DNA from: Paenibacillus sp. PK3_47
GTDB taxonomy: Bacteria; Bacillota; Bacilli; Paenibacillales; Paenibacillaceae
Reading direction: 5' to 3'
Length of the DNA stretch: 64,000 bases
NCBI RefSeq assembly: GCF_023520895.1
Contig: NZ_CP026029.1
Location: 4,650,001 to 4,714,000, forward strand
Shown here: positions 1 through 8,421 of the stretch, piece after piece
How positions within the stretch are numbered: position 1 is the first letter of the stretch
Layout of the letters: each line of letters opens with the position of its first letter
Position numbers and translations under genes: made by a program
Notes under the pieces: generated by a model
Database searches by the model: none
Seen by the model: only the letters and a program-made list of their open reading frames with translations
Told to the model about the DNA's origin: nothing

Positions 1-36
1 CTCAGTCCTATAGAATTCAGGACCAAGGCCGCTTAA
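1..36 (+). CDS. IS3-family transposase OrfB, C-terminal tail (partial)
   Basis: The first 33 bases encode LSPIEFRTKAA followed by a TAA stop. This is the usual C-terminus of IS3/IS150-group OrfB, the DDE integrase-like transposase. The rest of the gene lies outside the window, so whether the element is intact cannot be judged. The tail is followed 20 bases later by a terminal inverted repeat of the same family, which supports the call. Confidence 0.75.
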   Translation, partial: LSPIEFRTKAA

Positions 37-81
37 AACTCTTTTATTATTTACGCTGTCTACTTGACGGGGTGCAGTTCA
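1..81 (+). mobile_element. Right end of an IS3-family (IS150-like) insertion sequence
   Basis: The right terminal repeat is at 57-81. On the other strand it begins TGAACTGCACCCC and ends GTAGACA, the pattern typical of IS150-group ends. The transposase tail stops at 36, leaving a short 3' non-coding end as usual for IS3 elements. A 3-bp target duplication would start at 82 (tta) but needs the left end, which is outside the window. Confidence 0.7.
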
Positions 82-152
82 TTATGAACTGGCGGGATGG
101 CCTTTTTGGTCAGGTCGAGGAGGAAGATGGCGGTTGGTGAACCACGAGAAAT

Positions 153-485
153 GAGCGGGAAAAGTCCCGCTGAATCGGACTGTGGCGGGCAAAAGGGCGG
201 AATGAGCGGGAAAAGTCCCGTTGAATTGGAGTGTGGCGGGCAAAACGGTGGGATGAGCGGGAAAAGTCCCGATGAATTGGAGTGTGGCGGGCAAAACGGA
301 GGAATGAGCGGGAAAAGTCCCGTTGAATCGAACTGTGGCGGGCAAAAGGGTGGGATTAGCGGGAAAAGTCCCGTTGAATTGGAGTGTGGCGGGCCAAAGG
401 GTGGGATTAGCGGGAAAAGTCCCGTTGATTTGGAGTGTGGCGGGCAAAAGGGTGGAATGAGCGGGAAAAGTCCTCTTGATTCTGT
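153..485. repeat. Tandem array A: seven 51-bp units
   Basis: Units start at 153, 204, 255, 306, 357, 408 and 459, an exact 51-bp period. Each unit carries GCGGGAAAAGTCCCG, a 5-bp stem around AAAG, followed by a TGTGGCGGGCAAAAGGG-like half. The last unit is degraded. Because 51 is a multiple of three, the array reads open on both strands. There is no ribosome site or protein family, so these frames are not genes. Confidence 0.93.
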
Positions 486-503
486 CGCATATGGCTGAGC
501 TCA

Positions 504-1115
504 CGAATCAAAGGTAGAAGTACCCTTGATTTTTCAAATTCGCGCCAAACGGTCGAAATCAAAGGCACAAAAACCCTTGATTTCCCGTATCCCGGCCAAA
601 CGGCCGGAATCAAAGGCAGAAATACCCTTGATTTCGCGAATCTCGGCCAAACGCACGAAATCAAAAGCACAAATACCCTTGATTTCCCGAATCCCGGCCA
701 AACGGCCGGAATCAAAGGCACAAAAACCCTTGATTTCCCGTATCCGGGCCAAACGGCCGGAATCAAAAGCACAAATACCCTTGATTTCCCGAATCCGGGC
801 CAAACGGCCGGAATCAAAGGCACAAAAACCCTTGATTCCCCGTATCCGGGCCAAACGGTCGAAATCAAAGGCACAAAAACCCTTGATTTCCCGAATCCGG
901 GCCAAACGGTCGAAATCAAAGGCACAAATACCCTTGGTTTCGCGAATCCCGGCCAAACGGCCGGAATCAAAGGCACAAATACCCTTAATTTCGCGTATCC
1001 CGGCCAAACGGCCGGAATCAAAAGCACAAATACCCTTGGTTTCGCGAATCTATGCCAGACAGCCGGAATCAAAGGCACAAATACCCTTGATTGTCCGGTT
1101 TTATCCCACCGACGC
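504..1115. repeat. Tandem array B: twelve 51-bp units
   Basis: Units start at 504, 555, 606, 657, 708, 759, 810, 861, 912, 963, 1014 and 1065. The core is AATCAAAGGCACAAATA followed by CCCTTGATT, an inverted repeat of about 9 bp around an 8-base loop. A GC-rich GGCCAAACGGCCG section follows. The sequence differs from array A, but the period is the same and array B begins where A fades. A relative of this family lies at 28494-28748. Confidence 0.93.
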
Positions 1116-1171
1116 CCGCCCAAGTCCAGACAGCCCTGAGCCATAGAGCAGCTGCACCCGCGCTAATCAAC

Positions 1172-1216
1172 AAAAAGAGGCGCAACTTCATCCATTATGT
1201 AGAAGTTGCGCCCTTT
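1172..1216. terminator. Bidirectional intrinsic terminator
   Basis: The stem is GGCGCAACTTC (1179-1189) with GAAGTTGCGCC (1202-1212). An A-run lies on the left and a T-run on the right, so it could stop transcription in either direction. On the minus strand it lies about 250 bases beyond the end of fpbQ. Confidence 0.7.
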
Positions 1217-1232
1217 TACCGTTACAGAATTA

Positions 1233-1394
1233 ATGTTACTCAGAGAAACGTTACAGCATGTAGTGACGGTGATCAAGTATGTTACTTTACTGCGGTGCGC
1301 ACCTAAGCTGCTAAGTACTCTTAGAAATGTTACTCTATTTTAAGTGTACTAAATAAATGTTACTCTTCACTAACTGTGCTAGCCAAATGTTACT
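1233..1394 (+). repeat. Five copies of ATGTTACT downstream of fpbQ
   Basis: ATGTTACT occurs at 1233, 1279, 1327, 1357 and 1387, with intervals of 46, 48, 30 and 30. The setting is AT-rich DNA between the terminator at 1172-1216 and the 3' end of fpbQ. No gene or promoter could be assigned to the 1217-1467 gap. The function is unknown. Confidence 0.6.
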
Positions 1395-1467
1395 TTGCCA
1401 GACTAGGTTTACTGTGTATTAATCCATTGCCTAGTATTTACATTATTCCATTTGCCTAATATGAGCT

Positions 1468-2487
1468 TTATTCCACCGCCGCCGAAACTTCCTCAACCAT
1501 GGCCTCCACAGACAGCAGGCCGCCGCCGGACAGGTACCAGTAGCTCGGATCGAGGTAGACAATTTTGCCGTTCTTGTATGCATTCGTGCCTTTGACCAGA
1601 TCATTTTCGATCAGTTCCTTGGAAGCCGGCTCTCCGGTGCTTACGGCAGCGCCGCGGTCAATGACGAACAGATAATCCGGGTTCTTCTCGGCTACATACT
1701 CGAAGGATACGCTTTGGCCGTGAGTAGTGGCTTCAATATTCTCATCAGCCTGCTTGAAGCCGAAGACATCATGGATAATGCCGAAGCGGGAGCCGGAGCC
1801 GTAAGCGCTGATGTTGCCGTCGTTGGCCAGAATGATCAGCGCATTTTTGCCTTCAGCGGTTACCTTATCGTTCAGCGTTTGAATGGAAGCAGACACGTTG
1901 TCGAGTTCAGTGGTCACTTCCGTTTCCTTGCCAAAAATGTCACCCAGAATCTTTGCGTTCTCCTGATAGGATTCCATATAGCGCTCCGTATCTACACCCA
2001 TGAATACGGTAGGTCCGATCTTGGACAATTCTTCATAATAATCAGACTGTCTGCCGGAAATAAGGATCAGATCCGGCTGCAGCTCGCTGATCTGCTCCAG
2101 ATCCGGCTCCTTCAGACCGCCGACGTTGGCATAATCGGCACTTTCATATTTGCTAAGGTATGGCGGAATATTGGCCTGCGGAACACCGGCTACCGCTACA
2201 CCGAGCTTATCCAGGGAATCCAGTACGCCGAAGTCGAAGACCACGACCGTTTGCGGGTTTTTCTTGACTGTGGTTTCCCCGAGCTCATGCTTGATCGTCA
2301 ATTCCGCCGCTTCAGCAGGAGCTTCGGCAGCCTCACTAGCCTCTGCAGCTTCCGGAGAAGCCGCAGCCGCTTCAACCACTGCTTCTGCACTGTTGTTGCC
2401 GGTAGCACCGTTTGAATTTGTACCGCATGCAGCCAGGAGTATACTCATCATCAGGATTAGCGCTAATCCGAAAAATCTGTTTTTCAT
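1468..2487 (-). CDS. fpbQ: Siderophore-binding lipoprotein of the FpbQ/YclQ type
   Basis: A 339-residue lipoprotein that would bind an iron-loaded catecholate siderophore outside the membrane and pass it to FpbN/FpbO. The start at 2487 gives a lipoprotein signal ending in LLAAC. An Ala/Glu-rich linker and a helical-backbone (FecB/BtuF-type) binding fold follow. It is last in a four-gene minus-strand operon with the order of B. subtilis yclN-yclO-yclP-yclQ, whose product imports petrobactin. The substrate is inferred from that match and from the Fur box at the operon head. An in-frame upstream start at 2607 was not used because it overlaps fpbP and lacks a signal peptide. Confidence 0.85.
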   Translation of the reverse strand: MKNRFFGLALILMMSILLAACGTNSNGATGNNSAEAVVEAAAASPEAAEASEAAEAPAEAAELTIKHELGETTVKKNPQTVVVFDFGVLDSLDKLGVAVAGVPQANIPPYLSKYESADYANVGGLKEPDLEQISELQPDLILISGRQSDYYEELSKIGPTVFMGVDTERYMESYQENAKILGDIFGKETEVTTELDNVSASIQTLNDKVTAEGKNALIILANDGNISAYGSGSRFGIIHDVFGFKQADENIEATTHGQSVSFEYVAEKNPDYLFVIDRGAAVSTGEPASKELIENDLVKGTNAYKNGKIVYLDPSYWYLSGGGLLSVEAMVEEVSAAVE

Positions 2488-2518
2488 TGGAACCCCCACC
2501 TTTATATTTAGAGATAAG

Positions 2519-3286
2519 TTAATAAGCGCCGGCGAAATAAACGCCGATTTTGTTGCCTCCGATAACTTCAACAGGAATTTCCATATCGTAGATGTCACGC
2601 AGGACATCCTGGTTGATCATTTCCGCTGCGCTGCCTTCCCTCACCACCTTCCCGTGCTTTAGCGCAACAATGCGGTCAGAGTAGCAGGAAGCGAAATTGA
2701 TGTCATGCAGCACAATAATTACAGTTTTGCCAAGTTCATCGGCCAGTCTCCGCAGCACCTTCATAATCTGCACGGAATGCTTCATATCCAGATTGTTCAG
2801 CGGCTCGTCCAGCAGGACATAATCCGTATTCTGCGCGACCGTCATGGCGATGAAAGCACGCTGGCACTGGCCGCCGCTGAGCTGGTCGAGGTATTTATCC
2901 TGCAGCTCGTCCAGCTCCAGATAGAAAATGGCTTTGTCGATCTCCTCCCGGTCAGAGGCCGTAAGCCGCCCTTTGGAGTAGGGATACCGGCCGAAGCTGA
3001 CCAGCTCCCGGACCGTCAGCCGTACGCCAATGGCGTTGGACTGCTTCAGAATCGAGATTTTGGTCGCCAGCTCCCCGCTGTTCCATGCCCCGACCTCGCG
3101 CCCGTCAATCAGCACCTCTCCGGCATCTTTGGCGTTCAAGCGGCTGATCACTGACAGCAGCGTGCTTTTTCCTGCTCCGTTCGGGCCGATGAAGCTGGTA
3201 ACCTGGCCCTTGCGGATGGTGAGCGATATGCCCTCAATCACAGGCTTGCCGCCGTAGCTTTTGGATACATTTTTTACTTCAATCAT
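2519..3286 (-). CDS. fpbP: Siderophore ABC transporter ATPase (YclP type)
   Basis: A 255-residue ATPase that powers siderophore import. It has a Walker A (GPNGAGKST), an ABC signature LSGGQ in the context LDQLSGGQCQRA, a Walker B (YVLLDEP) and the H-loop in IIVLHDIN. It closely follows B. subtilis YclP over its length. Its ATG overlaps the stop of fpbO (ATGA), so the two are translationally coupled. Expected at the inner face of the membrane with an FpbN-FpbO heterodimer. Confidence 0.9.
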   Translation of the reverse strand: MIEVKNVSKSYGGKPVIEGISLTIRKGQVTSFIGPNGAGKSTLLSVISRLNAKDAGEVLIDGREVGAWNSGELATKISILKQSNAIGVRLTVRELVSFGRYPYSKGRLTASDREEIDKAIFYLELDELQDKYLDQLSGGQCQRAFIAMTVAQNTDYVLLDEPLNNLDMKHSVQIMKVLRRLADELGKTVIIVLHDINFASCYSDRIVALKHGKVVREGSAAEMINQDVLRDIYDMEIPVEVIGGNKIGVYFAGAY

Positions 3287-4230
3287 AGTTTGTTCTCCCT
3301 TAACAACAGGTACAGGAAATAGCTTCCTCCGGCAAAATTGACAATGACGCTGATCGTGGTCGAAAAGGTAAAGACACGTTCCACAAGCAGCTGGCCGCCG
3401 ATTAATGCAGCGATGCTGATGAGAATGGATGAGGTAAGCAGGGACCGGTGACGGTAGGTTACCATCAGCTGATAAGCCACGTTGACGACCAGCAGGCCAA
3501 GGAACGTAATCGGTCCGACGAGTGCGGTCGACAGGGAGACGAGCACGGCGGCAACGGCCAGCAGTCTTTTGATAATAGCGTCATAGGCTACACCGAGATT
3601 AACCGCATGATCCCGCCCGAGGGACAGCACGTCCAGAATCCCCAGGAACCGCAGCCCGTACAGCAGCACTGCAATCATTACGCCAAAAGCAAGCGGCAGC
3701 AGGTCTATGTTGACGTTGTTGAAGCTGGCGAACATTTTGCCCTGCAGAATCAGGAATTCACTCGGATCAATCAGCACCTGCATAAAAGTCGACAGGCTTC
3801 CGAACAGCGTGCCCAGCACCAGCCCGACCAGCAGAAGAAAGTAGAGATGCCGCCCCTCGCGTTTGAACATCAGCCGGTACAGCAGTGCCACGAACACCAG
3901 CATACAGGCTGTAGAGAGCAGAAAGTTCAGTTCTGCATTTCTCACGAGTACACTCGTAGAGCCGAAAACGAACATAATGAACGTCTGGAACAGCAGATAC
4001 AATGAATCCAGACCGATAATGCTCGGTGTCAGAATCCGATTGTTCGTTACTGTCTGGAAGACAAGTGTGGAATAAGCAATGGCCGCGCCCGTAATGGCAA
4101 TAGCAGCAACTTTGTACAGACGGCGGGGGAACACATAGTCCCACTCCCCGATCAGGCCGGTGAACAGGAACAGCGCGATCAGCGCAAGACATAAGAGGGA
4201 CAGCAGGCTGATTTTGACCGTATTATTCAT
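3283..4230 (-). CDS. fpbO: Siderophore ABC transporter permease (YclO type)
   Basis: A 315-residue FecCD-type permease with about nine hydrophobic segments. It contains the conserved FLGLLVVN-type segment and ends in LYLLLRENKL. It forms the translocation pore with FpbN. The start overlaps the fpbN stop by 8 bases and its stop overlaps the fpbP ATG, so the operon is tightly coupled. It matches the second permease of the yclNOPQ set in size and position. Confidence 0.88.
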   Translation of the reverse strand: MNNTVKISLLSLLCLALIALFLFTGLIGEWDYVFPRRLYKVAAIAITGAAIAYSTLVFQTVTNNRILTPSIIGLDSLYLLFQTFIMFVFGSTSVLVRNAELNFLLSTACMLVFVALLYRLMFKREGRHLYFLLLVGLVLGTLFGSLSTFMQVLIDPSEFLILQGKMFASFNNVNIDLLPLAFGVMIAVLLYGLRFLGILDVLSLGRDHAVNLGVAYDAIIKRLLAVAAVLVSLSTALVGPITFLGLLVVNVAYQLMVTYRHRSLLTSSILISIAALIGGQLLVERVFTFSTTISVIVNFAGGSYFLYLLLRENKL

Positions 4231-5212
4231 AGACCTTTCTCCTCAAAAGCAGATACAGAAAGATACCGCTGCCGATGACGCCGACGGTCAGGCCGATCGG
4301 TATTTCATAGGGATAAATGACGACCCGCCCGAGAATATCGCAGGCCAGGATGAAGACGGCACCCAGCAGTGCGGTGTGGCTCAGGCTCTTCTTCAGATGG
4401 TCGCCGCGGACCAGTGTGACCAGATTCGGAATAATGAGTCCGAGAAAAGGAATCGTTCCGACCGTAATAATAACGACTACGGACACCAGTGAGACGATGA
4501 TCAGCCCGATGTTGACTACCTGCCTGTAATTCAGTCCCAGGCCGACGGCGAATTCCTCGCCCATACCGGAAATCGTGAATTTATCAGCATATATGTATGC
4601 AACTATAACAAGCGGAATACTGAGGTATAACAGCTCATAACGCCCTGTCATGACAAGGGAGAAGTTCCCCTGCAGCCAGGAGGAAATATTCTGGATCAGA
4701 TCATGCTTGTAGGCAAAAAAGGTAGTCACCGAGCTGATAATATTCCCGAACATCAGGCCCACCAAAGGGATGAAAATCGCATCCTTCAGCTTGATCCGGT
4801 CAAGCAGCTTCATGAACAGGAAGGTGCCGGCAAGCGCGAATACGAAGGCAATCAGCATTTTCTGCATCGGAGCGGCATTACCGAACATCAGCATGGAGAC
4901 AAGAATGCCGAGTCTTGCCGAATCATCGGTCCCGCCTGTGGTCGGCGACACGAATTTGTTGCGGCTGAGCTGCTGCATCATAAGGCCCACGATGCTCATG
5001 CTAACACCCGCGATAATCAGGCTGATCAAGCGGGGCAGACGGCTGATCAGCAGCACCTGCCGCTGGCTCTCGTCAAGGGAGAACAGGTCCAGCGGACTAA
5101 GATCCCGGGCTCCAATGAACAGAGAGACTGCAGAGAGCAGGAGCAGCACAGCCGCCAGAACTCTTTTGCGGAACAGGCTGGAAACGGGGGTCACCTCGCT
5201 CTCATTTCTCAT
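4223..5212 (-). CDS. fpbN: Siderophore ABC transporter permease (YclN type)
   Basis: A 329-residue FecCD-type permease with hallmark segments SRLPRLI, MQQLSRNKFVSPTT and PFLGLIIPN. It is the first gene of the fpb operon. The start is uncertain. The ATG at 5212 directly abuts the Fur box at 5213-5227 and has no ribosome site. The B. subtilis homolog begins near the segment here read as FRKRVLAA, so an internal start such as the GTG at 5194 may be used. Iron-dependent repression by Fur is expected. Confidence 0.86.
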   Translation of the reverse strand: MRNESEVTPVSSLFRKRVLAAVLLLLSAVSLFIGARDLSPLDLFSLDESQRQVLLISRLPRLISLIIAGVSMSIVGLMMQQLSRNKFVSPTTGGTDDSARLGILVSMLMFGNAAPMQKMLIAFVFALAGTFLFMKLLDRIKLKDAIFIPLVGLMFGNIISSVTTFFAYKHDLIQNISSWLQGNFSLVMTGRYELLYLSIPLVIVAYIYADKFTISGMGEEFAVGLGLNYRQVVNIGLIIVSLVSVVVIITVGTIPFLGLIIPNLVTLVRGDHLKKSLSHTALLGAVFILACDILGRVVIYPYEIPIGLTVGVIGSGIFLYLLLRRKVYE

Positions 5213-5227
5213 TGATAATCATTATCA
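5213..5227 (-). promoter_or_regulatory. Perfect 7-1-7 Fur box before fpbN
   Basis: TGATAATCATTATCA is a perfect 7-1-7 palindrome and matches the Bacillus Fur consensus. It sits immediately before the fpb operon and would repress it when iron is plentiful. Confidence 0.9.
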
Positions 5228-5300
5228 CAACTTCTATTGTTACTATAGCGGAATTTGTTTTCCTATGGGGCTGGACATTACTTCAAAAGGAATGGATTTT

Positions 5301-6875
5301 TCAGCGGATGACCATACGGCTGCGGATATGCCACACGGCTTGCTCTACAAGACTCTCATAGCAGGCAGGGTTATAATTGAGTACACCGGCGTAAGGGATG
5401 AACAAGCAGCGTTTTTTGTACCCCGCAGGGCCCAGCCGCCGCCAGTTCTGCTCCAGTCTGGCCAGCTCCAGCTGCTCCAGTCCGGAGGGGACCATAATCA
5501 TAAGGTTACCGCAGTCCATCTCTGCAATTTCCTGCAGCGAATACAGTCCTGCCAGATCCAGCGTATCCAGGATATCCGGACGGGACAGTCCCAGTTCCCC
5601 GTAAAATAAATCATTCATTTTGCGGCTGTTCCTGCCGAAAACGGCGAAATCCTGCTGCCTGGCGACGGCAATAAGAACAGGCTCGTCGCCCCAATATTTA
5701 AGGAGCTGTGTCCGCGCATTGCTGATCTTCATATGATACTGCGCAAGCCAGCGCCCGGCGACAGGTGTCAATTCGAGCAGTGCGGCGATATCCATGAACC
5801 GCTGCTTCCAGGGATAGCCTTTCCAGGTGATAACAGTAGTCGGGGCGATGTCTTCCAGTGCAGCCTGTAAATCCGCACTGACCGGAGGGCTGAGAATCAG
5901 GTCGGGAGAGGCTTGTCTTAGACGGCGGAGAACCTCTTCCGGCTGTCCGAGATCATAACGGTCGAACAATAAGCGGGGTGTAATTCCGAGCGGCTCCAGG
6001 TCACCGAGAAAGACAGGCGTCAGGCTTACGACTTTGCGTCTGGCTGCAGCAAGGTAATCACTTGGACTAAGGCCGAGCTGCTTCTTGAACAATCTGCTGA
6101 AATAATGCTCATCGGGATAGCCGACAGCATGTGCAGTTTCAGCAACGGAGGAAGAGCCGCCGGCAAGCAGCCCCATGGCGGCATGCAGTCTTACGGATGT
6201 GGCATACTGCAGCGGACTGATTCCGGTGTGCAGGCGGAAAGCACGGTAGAACCGGCTGGAGCTGACGCCGGAGGCGCGGGCAAGCTCTTCAATATCCACC
6301 GTTTCATGGTAACGCTTCTGGATGTACTCGCGGGCATGCTCCACATAGTTATGCAAGTCGGCCTCTGCGGCCTTCGGCTTGCTGGTGGATTGTATGAAGC
6401 CGGATACCATCATATATAGATGGGACTGGAGCCGGCAGTAATGGGCATAGTCATCTGCCGCACTTTCCCGCATGAAATCCTCTATCCATTGTCTCACCTG
6501 CGGCATACGGAACGAGCGGATCACCTCATGCGACAAATATTCACGGTCCAGTCCGCGAAGCATATCCATTGCCTCGTCCGAGCCCTGGACAGCGAACCGG
6601 ACAAGCAGAAACTTAGCCGGCTGGTCCGTTTCGCTCTGCAGCATGCAGGAGCAGCCGGCGGGCACCAGCATAAATTCACCGCCGGAAATGTAATCACTGC
6701 GCTGTGAATGAGGAGACTGCAGCGTCACCTTCAGGCGGTGCTGGATAACGAATACAAAAGCCGCTTCATCCTGCGGAGCAGACCATTCACGTGGACTGCC
6801 TTCTTCGACCTGCAGGATAGCGGCACCGGTATATGTGAAAAAAAGCTGTCTGATTGCTTCAGCCAAAGAAGACAC
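5301..6875 (-). CDS. AraC-family activator with C-terminal siderophore-binding domain (Btr/YbbB-like)
   Basis: A 524-residue regulator. About 170 N-terminal residues form a cupin-like AraC effector domain. Two AraC helix-turn-helices span roughly 185-285 (motif GISPLQYATSVRLHAAMGLL and later DEHYFSRLFKKQLGLSPSDY). The last 235 residues resemble a FecB/TroA-type binding protein without a signal peptide. This layout matches B. subtilis Btr, which senses Fe-bacillibactin and activates feuABC. Here it precedes fpbNOPQ on the same strand, so it probably activates that operon on binding the imported siderophore. The start is GTG at 6875 after AAAGGGG. Confidence 0.85.
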   Translation of the reverse strand: MSSLAEAIRQLFFTYTGAAILQVEEGSPREWSAPQDEAAFVFVIQHRLKVTLQSPHSQRSDYISGGEFMLVPAGCSCMLQSETDQPAKFLLVRFAVQGSDEAMDMLRGLDREYLSHEVIRSFRMPQVRQWIEDFMRESAADDYAHYCRLQSHLYMMVSGFIQSTSKPKAAEADLHNYVEHAREYIQKRYHETVDIEELARASGVSSSRFYRAFRLHTGISPLQYATSVRLHAAMGLLAGGSSSVAETAHAVGYPDEHYFSRLFKKQLGLSPSDYLAAARRKVVSLTPVFLGDLEPLGITPRLLFDRYDLGQPEEVLRRLRQASPDLILSPPVSADLQAALEDIAPTTVITWKGYPWKQRFMDIAALLELTPVAGRWLAQYHMKISNARTQLLKYWGDEPVLIAVARQQDFAVFGRNSRKMNDLFYGELGLSRPDILDTLDLAGLYSLQEIAEMDCGNLMIMVPSGLEQLELARLEQNWRRLGPAGYKKRCLFIPYAGVLNYNPACYESLVEQAVWHIRSRMVIR

Positions 6876-6902
6876 GTTCGGTAAATCCCCTTTCTATGCT
6901 GC

Positions 6903-7088
6903 TTAATCCTCCAGGAGTGAGAGTTCTTCTTCCAGTGCGGCAAGCCTCTTCCGGAGGTCTGCGGCCAGCGCTTCGTCCTGTTCCTGTACGGCTGCTGCCA
7001 ATTCTTCTGTGACAATGCCGATCTGGTGTTCCAGATAGGTGTAATCAGATGAAGATCCTATACGCGCTGAGCGCTGTGAATAAGTCAT
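6903..7088 (-). CDS. Small coiled-coil protein of unknown function
   Basis: A 61-residue soluble acidic protein. It has a good ribosome site (AAAGGAAG, 8 bases before ATG) and sits 27 bases before the AraC-family gene on the same strand. Residues 20-60 form a heptad-like Leu/Ala/Glu helix (LAAAVQEQDEALAADLRKRL). I do not recognise a family. The ribosome site and operon position argue that it is real. Confidence 0.6.
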   Translation of the reverse strand: MTYSQRSARIGSSSDYTYLEHQIGIVTEELAAAVQEQDEALAADLRKRLAALEEELSLLED

Positions 7089-7170
7089 GGTTCACACTTC
7101 CTTTATGTGAGTTTTGTCATTTTCGGCTATGGCCGGTGTATGTTCATGATACAGGCTTTCCCGGACGCGC

Positions 7171-8058
7171 TCAAGTGTGGTCACCGGCTGCAGGCGGAGG
7201 CGTATGGACCGCCGCCCGGGGGGAGCGATGGCGTATAAGCTTGAGCAGGAGCAGCAGAATAACCAAAACCGGAATGCCGTATAAAATGGTGTATTCCATG
7301 TAGTGACTGTTCCAGATCAGCAGCTTCACATTATTCAGAGAGTGGACGCCGACTACAAAAAAGAGATTGCGGGTCAACCAATAGAGTAAACAGAAAATGA
7401 TCCCCATGTATACAAGCTGGAAAAAATCAATAACATATTCCATCCCTGTGTATCCGTTAAAAATACGGTTGGGGATATGGGTGAGTGCAAAGATGACCTG
7501 CGAACTCAGCAGGGCCGCACACAGGCGCAGGGAAGAGGACCTCACTCTTTTAAATAACAGAAACAGCTGAACGAACAAAAATCCCCGGAACACAATTTCC
7601 TCCACCAGTGAATTGCCAAAAAGCTGCCCGAACAAGCTGCCAAAGATGGTATTCGGTTCATACGTTATTAATTCATTGAAGCGGATATAGCTTCCAAAGC
7701 CGGCAAAGAAATTGAGCAGCCCATCAGCAATATGTAAGGCAAACCAGAACAGCAGAAAACCGGTTAACCCGGGTAATAACTTCTCCTTTCTTAAGCCCAT
7801 ATCCCTCCATGGAACCTTGGCAATAATGAGCAGAAAAAGGATGACATCCATAAACAGGATGATCAGAGATCCGCTTAACGTTCCGTCAACCCAGCCGTTG
7901 GTGAGTTTAGCTAGCGGGTAATAGTATCCCTCTGTGAAATAAACAAGGTTTACGAACATAATGCAGAGAATGTAAAGCAGAACTACACCGGCGATCACCC
8001 AAACGGGTACTTTTTTTGCCTGGAAAATTGACGAATCATCCTTTGTCATATGCAGCAT
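7171..8058 (-). CDS. CPBP-family intramembrane metalloprotease
   Basis: A 295-residue protein with about eight membrane segments and the three CPBP (Rce1/Abi) motifs. These are EEIVFRG (E153, E154, R158), the H194 of FALTHIPN and HSLNN near 239-243. The enzyme would cleave within or next to the membrane; the substrate is unknown. The ATG at 8058 was chosen because AGGAGG lies 12 bases before it. The in-frame ATG at 8094 has no ribosome site. No link to the neighbouring iron genes is evident. Confidence 0.8.
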   Translation of the reverse strand: MLHMTKDDSSIFQAKKVPVWVIAGVVLLYILCIMFVNLVYFTEGYYYPLAKLTNGWVDGTLSGSLIILFMDVILFLLIIAKVPWRDMGLRKEKLLPGLTGFLLFWFALHIADGLLNFFAGFGSYIRFNELITYEPNTIFGSLFGQLFGNSLVEEIVFRGFLFVQLFLLFKRVRSSSLRLCAALLSSQVIFALTHIPNRIFNGYTGMEYVIDFFQLVYMGIIFCLLYWLTRNLFFVVGVHSLNNVKLLIWNSHYMEYTILYGIPVLVILLLLLKLIRHRSPRAAVHTPPPAAGDHT

Positions 8059-8281
8059 CGTGAATGAAACCCTCCTAAATAGTTGTAATTCCATAAATTA
8101 ACTATTTATAAATATATCGACCTTATCCAGAATTGACCGTTAGAAACATCATAGGTACTGAGGATGGATGAATATATCGTGCGCCGCCTGGTTAAATTAG
8201 GTTACAGCAGTGACCGCAGGGCATAAGCGGAAGCAAATAAGCAGCCTGAAAGCAGCAGCGGGAAATATTTTTCGACAAAGG

Positions 8282-8310
8282 TTGACACCGTTTTCAGCTT
8301 ATGTTAAATT
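8282..8310 (+). promoter_or_regulatory. SigA-type promoter of the licT-bglP operon
   Basis: TTGACA at 8282-8287, a 17-bp spacer and TAAATT at 8305-8310. Transcription would start just before the first RAT element. Confidence 0.7.
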
Positions 8311-8318
8311 GTTTCCGA

Positions 8319-8394
8319 GGCTTGTTACCGGTAATGCGGGCAAAACCACAGTGGAAATGATTCTGTCATGTCCATTGTTGTTTTGCCCTTTTTT
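8319..8394 (+). promoter_or_regulatory. RAT antiterminator and overlapping terminator before licT
   Basis: The 29-base ribonucleic antiterminator spans 8319-8347. It begins GGCTTGTTACCGG and ends GCGGGCAAAACC, the LicT/SacT-type target. Its 3' part is also the left arm of a terminator: GGGCAAAAC (8338-8346) pairs with GTTTTGCCC (8380-8388), followed by six T. Binding of LicT would let transcription run on, giving autoregulation. Confidence 0.9.
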
Positions 8395-8421
8395 GATTCC
8401 TCAAAAGCAGGTGGGTTTACA

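Noticed and set aside
82..1146. Open frames on both strands across arrays A and B, apparently encoding repetitive proteins
   Set aside because: A 51-bp period preserves reading frame, so any stop-free unit stays open. No ribosome sites, no known repeats, and several frames are open at once.
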